Shown here one piece after another: positions 21,201 through 27,620 of a stretch of DNA of 27,620 nucleotides. The DNA comes from a virus: positions 1 to 27,620 of the IMG/VR virus record IMGVR_UViG_3300025120_010343; one strand, written 5' to 3'. The notes beneath the pieces were generated by a model. The model was not told the origin of the DNA. It saw nothing but the letters and a program-made list of their open reading frames with translations, and did no database searches. Every line of letters begins with the position of its first letter. Position 1 is the stretch's first letter. Made by a program: the position numbers and the translations under genes.

Positions 21201-21987
21201 GTGTTATTTCAGAAACTTTATACACCACAGGATTTTGTTTACCAGGATTCTTGAATATGGCATAACTGGCTCCTGGTCTGAACTGATTCATCTCAACTAC
21301 TTCATATCCCTCGTCCTCGATCATCTGGATCATAGCAGTCTTGGTATTGTAGTTCCAATAGCCTCTTTTTGCAAGATCTAGTTCTTGATCATAATGGCAG
21401 TCAGCGTATTGAATAAATCCGTAGCCTCCTGGTATCAGCACTCTCTTGATGTCATGCAGATACTGTTGCACATGTACTTGTGTGAAGAATACAAATGTGT
21501 CCCAACTGAATACAAAATTACAACTCTTCTGTGGTATGTTGCTACATTCTGTGTTCCTTGTACGATAGAACTTTAAGTACTTGTGATGTTTGCGATTGAA
21601 CATCTTCCTAATTGTTTTCTCCCTGTCTAGCACGTCCAAGAAGTAGTTAAGTCGCCATGCTCTGAAATCCATTGAAAACATACCATTACCCGGTCCTATC
21701 TCCAGGCTGTTGTATTTGCTTGACCTTCCAAACTGGAATATTTTACTCTGCAAAAATCTTTGTAAAGTAGGATCTATGGTGGGGCTCACTTTTTTTTCTG
21801 CTAGATCCTTCTCGAACCATTCCGGTGTCTTGTCTAATCTATTAATGACAGACTTGTTGTTTGCGTCAACAGCCAATGCCACGTCTTTTAGTATCCTTAG
21901 ATTTGTGTTTATCAACTCTTGTAGATCTTCCTTTTTGACCTTCTCTAATTTTTCAATCAATAGTTTTATTTCTTCTATGCTTAACAT
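21193..21987 (-). CDS. class I SAM-dependent methyltransferase
   Basis: A 264-residue protein. The SAM motif I is LEIGPGNGM at 95-103, and a GGYGFIQYAD segment sits in the place of the central strands. The N-terminal ~85 residues are helical (LLIEKLEKVKKEDLQEL) and differ from a bare MTase. Substrate unknown; proximity to the polymerase and clamp genes suggests DNA, nucleotide or replication-protein targets, but none is shown. The gene starts three bases after the polymerase stop, with no own promoter visible. Confidence 0.8.
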   Translation of the reverse strand: MLSIEEIKLLIEKLEKVKKEDLQELINTNLRILKDVALAVDANNKSVINRLDKTPEWFEKDLAEKKVSPTIDPTLQRFLQSKIFQFGRSSKYNSLEIGPGNGMFSMDFRAWRLNYFLDVLDREKTIRKMFNRKHHKYLKFYRTRNTECSNIPQKSCNFVFSWDTFVFFTQVHVQQYLHDIKRVLIPGGYGFIQYADCHYDQELDLAKRGYWNYNTKTAMIQMIEDEGYEVVEMNQFRPGASYAIFKNPGKQNPVVYKVSEITLD

Positions 21988-21990
21988 AAT

Positions 21991-24654
21991 TTAAAAATCA
22001 AAAAGTTTATTAAATGTGTTTGTGGTCTCTGTGCTCTGCACGTCCCAATCCAACACACCTATAAGGTTATCGATCTTTTGATCTAGTATAGTGCTTTCCA
22101 TTGCATCGCCATCAAATGGAAGTTCCTTGAACCATTCTGGAATACGTAATTCATCAACTGGGTATGCAATACTCGTGTAGCCCAATGGATTGTTTTTAAG
22201 TTTGCATACAATTACTTTTGCACCATCTGTTATTGGCATGCTGTATTTGTCACCATACATGTCCCTGCACCTGTTCCAATTCATGCTGGCTCTTACGTGT
22301 CCAGGCATGTTGGCTTTGCCTTTGGCTTCTTCCGCCGCTGTGTACTTGGTCATGTTGTTTGCTCTCTTGGGAGAACCTTTCTCCCAACCTGGCCTTGCTT
22401 TGAAATCTGCTCGAAATTCACTGATCTTTTCTAAAACTTCTTTCTCATCTTTACCTTGCAGAACCATGTACAAGAGATCACTTAAGAAGTCCTGTACAAA
22501 TACAGGTGTGTCTGAACGTTTTAGGTCAAGGCCCATTGCTTTCATCTTACCTTCTTTGCCTTCTGTGTCAGTACGTGTGCCTTCTTTGTCATAATACAGC
22601 ACAGCGTATCTTTTCTTTGTGATAAACAAACCTTTAGATGCAACGAGCTCACGTCCAGCCGCTATCACTTCACCTCTTGTGCTTGGCGTGTGAAATGCTT
22701 TGGTCATAAATGCTTTGAATGATCCGTTAACCTCATCTGCTATTCTGTCGTATAAGCCCACCACGGAATCCTTCGTCCATGGAATCGTGCCATTGCTAAT
22801 TTCTTTTTGTAATGTTTTATACGCAGAAAAGTAAACGGAATCTGTGTCTCCGTACACAATACTTTCACCTTTGTGATCATACTTGCCTGCAATAATCTCA
22901 TTAGTTTTACTTGCCATGTGTTTTGTTATACATCTTCCTGTCAGTGTAACAGATTGTCCTATCCTGATGTCAAAAAATCTACATCCTGGGTTAAGGATCG
23001 CTCCATATAGACTGTTTAGGTTAATTTTCTTAACAAGTTGTCTCTTATCCCAATATTCTCTTTCTATTTCGTTGTCACCACAATCACGCATCTTTTTCTG
23101 CATTTCTTGTCTTTCTGCATACCAACGTTTTAGTAGTCCTGGGATGATTGCTTCATGCTCGTAAGTAAATATTGTGCCATTGGCACTCAACATCCATTTG
23201 TTGTTGCCGTCGAATACAACTTCATAAAGTTGTGCGGCACTCATACGCACACTGGTCTTGTCTTCCCAGTCAACAATTATCTCAGTGCCTTTCTCTTGAT
23301 TCATTACTGCTTGATACTCCCAACTGCCAAACTGACTGTCCCAAGCCGCCGCGAATGATTTCTTGGCATGTTTCGCCCTGTTGATCTCTGCTGAGGTTAT
23401 TACAGGTCTTATCTGACCTACAATGGTCTCTGGTCCCATGTTCAGTGCTCTAATCACACTAGGATACAGTGAGTTTATGTCAACAGATCCTATCCAGTCA
23501 TGTATTCCTTTTTGTGGTGTCGCCACGTGGGCTCCTGCCGCCGGTTGGTTTTCCTCACCATCTTTTTTGTACTTCCTGCCAGGAACCTGCATTCCACGTC
23601 TGTGTGCTTCGTTCACGATTGCCTGTTCTGTAACTGCGACTGCACCCATTGTTGTCTGTAGTAGTACAGTGTTTTGGTGTGCGATCTCATTGGCAAGTTC
23701 TATGAATTTTAACTTCTTCTCAAGTTTGGCCAGCAGTGCGGTGTCCTGTCTGTTGTACTCTATGAACAACCCAAAATCGTTTTTGTACAAGTGATCCAGT
23801 GAGCCCTCATACACAGTTTTACGTTCGCCTAACTCGTGTTCACCTATTGCGTCTAGTCTGAAACTGTGTCGTTCTTCATATGTGTACTTCCTATATAATT
23901 CTAATAGATCTAAATGCACCCTACCTACAAGGTCAAAACTTAATTGCTCCCTACCGTACTTTTCAAATACTCTCTTCTTTGGCTTCTCGCCCCAGAAACA
24001 CAATCTTCTTGTGTCGTCACCACTTAGAACTTTTTGTATTCTTCCCACAGTGTAAGGGATATCATAACCTTCACTGTTCCAACCCGACAGTATGTCAGCA
24101 TCATCTACTAGTTGTAAGAACGCATCTAGCATGTCTTTTTCTTTCTCAAACAACATAGTGTTGTCGAATCTTTTCGTAAGTTCTTCGGCATCTTTCATAC
24201 TGATTGTTTTTGGTGGTACAGCAAATGTGACCAGTTGATCCGTCCAGCTCATGTAACAACTTATGGCAGTTATGGGCATGAACGGATCATCCGTTGTTGA
24301 ATAACCTCGATCTGGATCGAAGTCTACCTCAATATCAAAGAACATAACGTTCAATTTTGGAGTTTCCTTACCTAAGTAATTCTCTTCCAAACACCTGAAC
24401 ACGGGATTGATATCGTGTTCATAAAGTTGCTTGTTTGATCTTATACGTTGCTCTTTTATGAATTCTTTATTTGTTTGGCACATCACTCTCTGCAAAGGTT
24501 CACCGGTCATGCCTCGGTGTTTGCCCCTTGCGTCTGGATGGTAGAACACGTATCTTGCGTCGTACTCCACGAACACACGACCTTTCTTTGGGTCACGTTC
24601 TACAACGTATATCTTGTCCTCGTCTTTCTTGTATAATGCGTCTATGTAACTCAT
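21991..24654 (-). CDS. family B DNA polymerase (T4 gp43 type)
   Basis: An 887-residue replicative polymerase with proofreading. Exo I is FFDIEVD (D107, E109), Exo II ILSGWNSEGYDIPY (188-201) and Exo III EYNRQDTALL (D304). Motif A is VDINSLYPSVIR (D392), motif B KKINLNSLYGA (542-552) and motif C YGDTDSVYF (601-609). The C-terminus TNTFNKLFDF resembles the sliding-clamp-binding tail of T4/RB69 gp43. The frame reaches 24723, but the ATG at 24654 overlaps the upstream stop by ATGA, so I prefer it. All catalytic carboxylates are present. Length is close to T4 gp43 (898 aa). Confidence 0.95.
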   Translation of the reverse strand: MSYIDALYKKDEDKIYVVERDPKKGRVFVEYDARYVFYHPDARGKHRGMTGEPLQRVMCQTNKEFIKEQRIRSNKQLYEHDINPVFRCLEENYLGKETPKLNVMFFDIEVDFDPDRGYSTTDDPFMPITAISCYMSWTDQLVTFAVPPKTISMKDAEELTKRFDNTMLFEKEKDMLDAFLQLVDDADILSGWNSEGYDIPYTVGRIQKVLSGDDTRRLCFWGEKPKKRVFEKYGREQLSFDLVGRVHLDLLELYRKYTYEERHSFRLDAIGEHELGERKTVYEGSLDHLYKNDFGLFIEYNRQDTALLAKLEKKLKFIELANEIAHQNTVLLQTTMGAVAVTEQAIVNEAHRRGMQVPGRKYKKDGEENQPAAGAHVATPQKGIHDWIGSVDINSLYPSVIRALNMGPETIVGQIRPVITSAEINRAKHAKKSFAAAWDSQFGSWEYQAVMNQEKGTEIIVDWEDKTSVRMSAAQLYEVVFDGNNKWMLSANGTIFTYEHEAIIPGLLKRWYAERQEMQKKMRDCGDNEIEREYWDKRQLVKKINLNSLYGAILNPGCRFFDIRIGQSVTLTGRCITKHMASKTNEIIAGKYDHKGESIVYGDTDSVYFSAYKTLQKEISNGTIPWTKDSVVGLYDRIADEVNGSFKAFMTKAFHTPSTRGEVIAAGRELVASKGLFITKKRYAVLYYDKEGTRTDTEGKEGKMKAMGLDLKRSDTPVFVQDFLSDLLYMVLQGKDEKEVLEKISEFRADFKARPGWEKGSPKRANNMTKYTAAEEAKGKANMPGHVRASMNWNRCRDMYGDKYSMPITDGAKVIVCKLKNNPLGYTSIAYPVDELRIPEWFKELPFDGDAMESTILDQKIDNLIGVLDWDVQSTETTNTFNKLFDF

Positions 24655-24932
24655 TGTATGAATACTTTGTATAATCCTATTGTGTTCATTATTGTGAACC
24701 ATCCTGTAAGACATGCAATCCAAACTAACCTACGTCTGAATCCTGCCCAACACATGGTACTAGATCCTAGCCAGTACAATGGGAATACTACACTCATTAT
24801 AGGCGATGGTGATGTGAAAGTCAATACTGCAGATCCGGCCACTGTTACTACTACAGAAAATAGTTCTAGATAGAATGCTGTTGAATCTGTGTTGTAACTG
24901 GTTACCCAAAATTCTTTGAGTAATTTTATCAC
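24651..24932 (-). CDS. small membrane protein
   Basis: A 93-residue protein with a GTG start overlapping the upstream stop (TAGTG). It has three hydrophobic segments: FYLELFSVVVTVAGSAVLTF (about 20-39), IMSVVFPLYWLG (about 45-56) and RLVWIACLTGWFTIMNTIGL (about 68-87). It sits between a DNA-binding protein gene and the polymerase gene and overlaps the polymerase ATG. It may anchor replication components at the membrane, but nothing in the sequence proves this. Confidence 0.72.
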   Translation of the reverse strand: MIKLLKEFWVTSYNTDSTAFYLELFSVVVTVAGSAVLTFTSPSPIMSVVFPLYWLGSSTMCWAGFRRRLVWIACLTGWFTIMNTIGLYKVFIQ

Positions 24933-25189
24933 TAAAGTTTTCCGGCTGTGTTTAGAATGCTCTCCAGTGTGTCCATTTCGTCAGCGATGTTCTGGTAGTT
25001 GCCCTTGTGTGCAACTGATATCGCCTTGTTGATCAGTGCTGGTTTCAATTCCAATTCCTCTGATATTGCTTTTACTGTGTCTTTCAATCCACCTTTCAAG
25101 TCCTCTACCTCACCTAGTACCTGTGAGCCCTGTGAAATGATCTGGATCAATTTCTGCTTTTCAGCATCGTTAAAGTTTCTTACTGCCAT
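24932..25189 (-). CDS. DsbA-like dsDNA-binding protein (late transcription factor type)
   Basis: An 85-residue, all-helical protein. The central segment GLKDTVKAISEELELKPALI is the part I associate with the T4-like cyanophage DsbA family (double-stranded DNA-binding protein near late promoters), and the size is right (T4 DsbA 89 aa). The match is from pattern memory. AGGAGA lies six bases before the ATG. It heads the unit leading to the polymerase. A 14-bp palindrome lies in its promoter, consistent with regulated expression. Confidence 0.7.
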   Translation of the reverse strand: MAVRNFNDAEKQKLIQIISQGSQVLGEVEDLKGGLKDTVKAISEELELKPALINKAISVAHKGNYQNIADEMDTLESILNTAGKL

Positions 25190-25214
25190 TTGTTTCTCCT
25201 GTTGTTATCTAACA

Positions 25215-25243
25215 AGTATATAACAGATTTCTGTTGAATGCAA
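25215..25243 (-). promoter_or_regulatory. sigma70 promoter for dsbA-polymerase unit, with palindrome
   Basis: Minus strand: TTGCAT (25243-25238), 17-base spacer, TATACT (25220-25215). A perfect inverted repeat AACAGA-AA-TCTGTT lies within the spacer (25222-25235) and could be an operator. A 25-base leader holds AGGAGA before the ATG. Confidence 0.72.
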
Positions 25244-25260
25244 ATATTTTTTATAATTTT

Positions 25261-26154
25261 TCAAGACCTTAATTTGGTTGTGGTACAATGAAACACAAAC
25301 CGTCTCTGATATGTTGGTATGGTTGGTTTTTTACCGTTTAGTGTGCAATTTCTTTGCCGACTCCAGTGTTTGACATACCAACCATAATAGTCCAAAGCCT
25401 CCACCCAAAAGGACAAATTAGTTTTTGCTCTCAGGCAAGTTTTGCCATCTTGCCATCCGGTGCCGCCATAATGATATCCCTGGCTACGGTATAAGACAAG
25501 CATCGGCTCTCGAACGTTGAACGTCCTGTCCTCAACACACTCCGGTTGAGGTAAGCCTGTCAGTTGATCAGTCATGATTAAATCACGGACTCCTGCTTTG
25601 TTTACATTTTTGAAGAACTCAACGTGGCAGTTCGTCCAACTCAAACATTGGAAAGCCACAACGGTATCAAATTTGCTAAGATATTCACGGGTAAGATCGT
25701 TTACATCTTTAGTCTCAACTTTTATATTGGATTTGAATTTATGTTTGATCTTCGCACACATATCAGTGTTTTGCTTATGTACGTCCACGGCTGTGACACT
25801 GGCCGCTCCCATTTGCTCCATCGCAAACGCCAGGTCGCCATACCCACACCCTACGTCTAATACGTGTTTGCCTTTGATACAGTCAACATAAGGTAGTAAT
25901 TGAGTACCTGCTTCGAAGTATGCTCGATATTGGGCTATCTCATCGCCAAATTTAACAATTTTTGCTTTTTCCAAATTGCCCTGTTTTTTTAATTCAAACG
26001 GAGTAATCCGCAACGCCTTACGATCATACAACGTATCGGTGTAATCAAAGTAACCTTTTGGCCATATATTATGGGCCTCCTCCTGTACAACGTTCACAAC
26101 TGTTTCAGGTTCTCTCAATAGATCGTAGATGTGATACTTGTCAAGGGAACTCAT
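25261..26154 (-). CDS. class I methyltransferase, possible CmoB-like partner
   Basis: A 297-residue SAM methyltransferase. SAM motif I is VLDVGCGYGDLA at 98-109 and acidic motif II is TAVDVHK, followed by FDTVVAFQCLSW. The frame extends to a TTG at 26193, but the ATG at 26154 overlaps the CmoA-like stop by ATGA. CmoB, which transfers the carboxymethyl group to tRNA U34, has the same VGCG...AVGID plan and a similar C-terminal LKxW helix. That comparison is suggestive only. Pairing with a CmoA-like gene supports it. Confidence 0.7.
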   Translation of the reverse strand: MSSLDKYHIYDLLREPETVVNVVQEEAHNIWPKGYFDYTDTLYDRKALRITPFELKKQGNLEKAKIVKFGDEIAQYRAYFEAGTQLLPYVDCIKGKHVLDVGCGYGDLAFAMEQMGAASVTAVDVHKQNTDMCAKIKHKFKSNIKVETKDVNDLTREYLSKFDTVVAFQCLSWTNCHVEFFKNVNKAGVRDLIMTDQLTGLPQPECVEDRTFNVREPMLVLYRSQGYHYGGTGWQDGKTCLRAKTNLSFWVEALDYYGWYVKHWSRQRNCTLNGKKPTIPTYQRRFVFHCTTTKLRS

Positions 26155-26819
26155 TTTATTGCGATTGCTCCTATGAATGTATGGTTTTGCCAAAAGCGAT
26201 CAATTTTACTAAATCCTGCACTCATTGCCTGTGTTTTGATCTCGTCCCAGGTGTTAGGTTTCAGCATGTGTCTAAGAAGTTTTTCTTTTTGCATTATTTC
26301 ATTACTAACAAAATTTTTATTTTTGAAATCATAGTAATTAAATGTCAACATGTCCTGGATCATTGGATTGTCACAAGTTATTTTTTCAGCAAAGATGAAT
26401 GCACCTCCAAGATTGAGTCCTTGATAAATCTTAGTGAGAACTTTTTGTCTATCTTTTTTTGGTATAAACTGAAGTGTAAACAGGCTGGTCACTAAACTGC
26501 AATTCTCAAAAATGTAATCTTGCACATCTCCATGGAAAAATTTAAATTTTTTACGTGCCTCTAAGGCTTTTCTAAAACCATCTGCAATTTCTACGCCTGT
26601 GTAGTTTGCATTTTTGCAATGATCATGGTTTCCTTGGAACAGCATATCTGTCAATTTACCTGTGCTACACCCTACGTCAACTATGTTGGTCTTGTCTTCA
26701 ACGAAGTATCTCGAAAGTGCTACCACGTCATCTAGTAATTGGTCATAATTTCTTATGCTTTTCTGTATATGTGTGTCAAATCCGCCAGTGACGTGTGAAA
26801 AAGTAAAGTCTTCGTTCAT
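26151..26819 (-). CDS. CmoA-like SAM-binding protein
   Basis: A 222-residue class I methyltransferase-fold protein resembling E. coli CmoA, which makes carboxy-SAM from SAM and prephenate. Conserved parts are DVGCSTG (48-54), LFTLQFIPKKDRQKVL then KIYQGLNLGGAFIFAEKI, and FNYYDFKNKN before EIMQKEKLL. In E. coli CmoA the equivalent EISQKR carries an arginine thought to bind the carboxylate; here the residue is Glu, so carboxy-SAM synthesis is doubtful. The frame reaches a TTG at 26828; the ATG at 26819 is preferred. A weak TATAAA box lies about 30 bases upstream. Confidence 0.7.
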   Translation of the reverse strand: MNEDFTFSHVTGGFDTHIQKSIRNYDQLLDDVVALSRYFVEDKTNIVDVGCSTGKLTDMLFQGNHDHCKNANYTGVEIADGFRKALEARKKFKFFHGDVQDYIFENCSLVTSLFTLQFIPKKDRQKVLTKIYQGLNLGGAFIFAEKITCDNPMIQDMLTFNYYDFKNKNFVSNEIMQKEKLLRHMLKPNTWDEIKTQAMSAGFSKIDRFWQNHTFIGAIAIK

Positions 26820-26864
26820 AATCTGCAATGATTATGTACTTAATAGATTTTATAGGATTGCAAA

Positions 26865-27620
26865 TTATTTTTTGGCTTTTTTCTTTTTGGTATTGACGTT
26901 TATCGCTTTACCACGTCTGGCAGGATTTGGATCTTTTCTTCTTTTCCTTTTGGCCGCACTTGCCCGACCTTTTTTACCCAGTGCGTATGCTTTCTTGGCT
27001 GGTAAGCATTTGGGTTTACCCTCGCCTTTGCTCTTGCCACCACATGCACCTCTAATTTTTCCTTTTGGTCCAACTCTTACCCATTTGTCTTTGAACCACT
27101 TCTTAAGATTTTCATTTAGCGACTCATCTAACACAATGTCTCCGCAGTTGACACAAAAGTCAACGTGTTCTCTTTTAACACAGTTTGGTACTCTTTTACC
27201 AAACATAGTCTTCATGCCTTTTTTCGTGTAACCTTTCCAACATCTGGTGCCTTCGTCTACTAGTGTATTAAGATCATAGTTTGGATTGATCGCACCGTGT
27301 TTCATCTTGGCTATCATGTCCATTTGCATCGCCACCATAAAATCGTAATCACTAACATCATTTGTCCTGTGTGTGTAAATTTTCACTAGAACCTCATCAT
27401 AGAACACACCTAGGTCAGCATGGTGGTCTAGTTTCTCTTGAGGCTTTATTGTGTTGATCAGAAATCTAATCACTTCGAAGTAATCTTCAAACTTGTATCT
27501 TTTCTGCAGGCTGTTGTCCTTGTACTCCCAGTCTGGAAGGAACTTTGCCCGCAATCTCTCTATTTCTTCTTTGGGAAGATTGAGATACTCTCTGTCGGAT
27601 CCTTCTTGTATTTCGTTTAT
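26865..27620 (-). CDS. pterin-4a-carbinolamine dehydratase-like fusion, N-terminus beyond window
   Basis: Open to the right edge with no start codon required in the window; the first Met-compatible codon inside (27554) is TTG within the conserved domain, so the gene runs on. The N-terminal part matches PCD: YKFEDYFEVIRFLINTI, then EKLDHHADLGVFYDEVLVKI, then THRTNDVSDYDF (the usual HHP is HHA). A middle segment has TRCWKGYTKKGMKTMFGKR and CVNCG, a possible zinc knuckle. The C-terminus is basic, with GPKGKIRGACGGKSK and CLPAKKAYAL, similar to small DUF5872-type phage tails. PCD dehydrates 4a-hydroxy-pterins; the phage role is unknown. The complete gene has three parts. Confidence 0.75.
   Translation of the reverse strand: MNEIQEGSDREYLNLPKEEIERLRAKFLPDWEYKDNSLQKRYKFEDYFEVIRFLINTIKPQEKLDHHADLGVFYDEVLVKIYTHRTNDVSDYDFMVAMQMDMIAKMKHGAINPNYDLNTLVDEGTRCWKGYTKKGMKTMFGKRVPNCVKREHVDFCVNCGDIVLDESLNENLKKWFKDKWVRVGPKGKIRGACGGKSKGEGKPKCLPAKKAYALGKKGRASAAKRKRRKDPNPARRGKAINVNTKKKKAKK

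Noticed and set aside
24654-24723. Longer polymerase start at 24723 (23 extra residues)
   Set aside because: The extra segment overlaps the membrane-protein gene by 73 bases, whereas the ATG at 24654 gives an ATGA junction like others here and starts at the family-typical place.
26824-26862. Inverted repeat TGCAAT ... ATTGCA flanking the CmoA-like gene start region
   Set aside because: The arms are only six bases and each contains the self-complementary TGCA; with a 27-base spacing this is easily chance in AT-rich DNA.
1-27620. T4-type late promoters (TATAAATA)
   Set aside because: I found no convincing match before any gene; the visible promoters are sigma70-like, consistent with an early/middle region.
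1-27620. tRNA genes, CRISPR arrays, insertion sequences or attachment sites
   Set aside because: I saw no T-loop consensus with a paired acceptor stem, no direct-repeat array, no transposase or integrase motif.

Overview
The window looks like part of the early/middle region of a T4-like marine myovirus (cyanomyophage or pelagimyophage type). It carries a family B DNA polymerase of the T4 gp43 type, a probable sliding clamp (gp45), a DsbA-like late-transcription DNA-binding protein and an RNase H/flap exonuclease. These sit among many small overlapping genes and host-like metabolic genes. Every gene I can support is on the minus strand. Genes are joined by TAATG, ATGA or TAGTG overlaps, and no gap exceeds about 100 bases. 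The sequence is AT-rich. I see no tRNA, CRISPR array, insertion sequence or integrase. The host is not identifiable from this window.

Layout in the direction of transcription (right to left), using the sigma70-type promoters I can read: (a) a partial pterin-dehydratase-like fusion, a CmoA-like protein and a second methyltransferase (27620-25261); (b) dsbA-like, a membrane protein, gp43 and a methyltransferase (25189-21193); (c) sliding clamp, a DpdA/TGT-like transglycosylase, a radical SAM protein and a DUF465-like protein (21162-17603); (d) two conserved phage proteins, one with a possible QueD-like T-fold, then a hypothetical, a peroxiredoxin, a 58-aa protein and a SET protein (17579-15275); (e) glycosyltransferase, galE, folE, a hypothetical, guaC, a membrane protein and a Gpt-like phosphoribosyltransferase (15257-10228); (f) YhhQ-type transporter and a 27-aa membrane peptide, closed by a hairpin (10152-9432); (g) cupin, a 49-aa protein and queE (9395-7958); (h) a hypothetical, a 44-aa membrane protein and a sulfotransferase (7922-6722); (i) RNase H, a run of hypotheticals and an Asp/Asn hydroxylase-like protein (6697-2204); (j) MoxR ATPase, a hypothetical and a VWA/metallopeptidase-like partner (2111 to the left edge).

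The main biological story is a dispersed 7-deazaguanine DNA-modification system. FolE and QueE make early intermediates. A divergent T-fold protein may fill the QueD step. A YhhQ-type transporter could import preQ0/preQ1. A TGT-like DpdA would exchange guanine in DNA for the modified base. I see no QueC in the window. Two things appear new to me. First, the DpdA-like protein is encoded directly after the sliding clamp and ends in a peptide closely resembling the polymerase's clamp-binding tail, which suggests replication-coupled modification. Second, a Gpt-like phosphoribosyltransferase and GMP reductase lie nearby and could recycle the guanine released by base exchange.

A second unexpected pattern is in the promoters. 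Several near-consensus -35/-10 pairs with exactly 17-base spacers have the -10 box only 5-9 bases before the ATG. The predicted transcripts would be leaderless or nearly so, whereas other promoters in the same window have normal leaders with Shine-Dalgarno sites.
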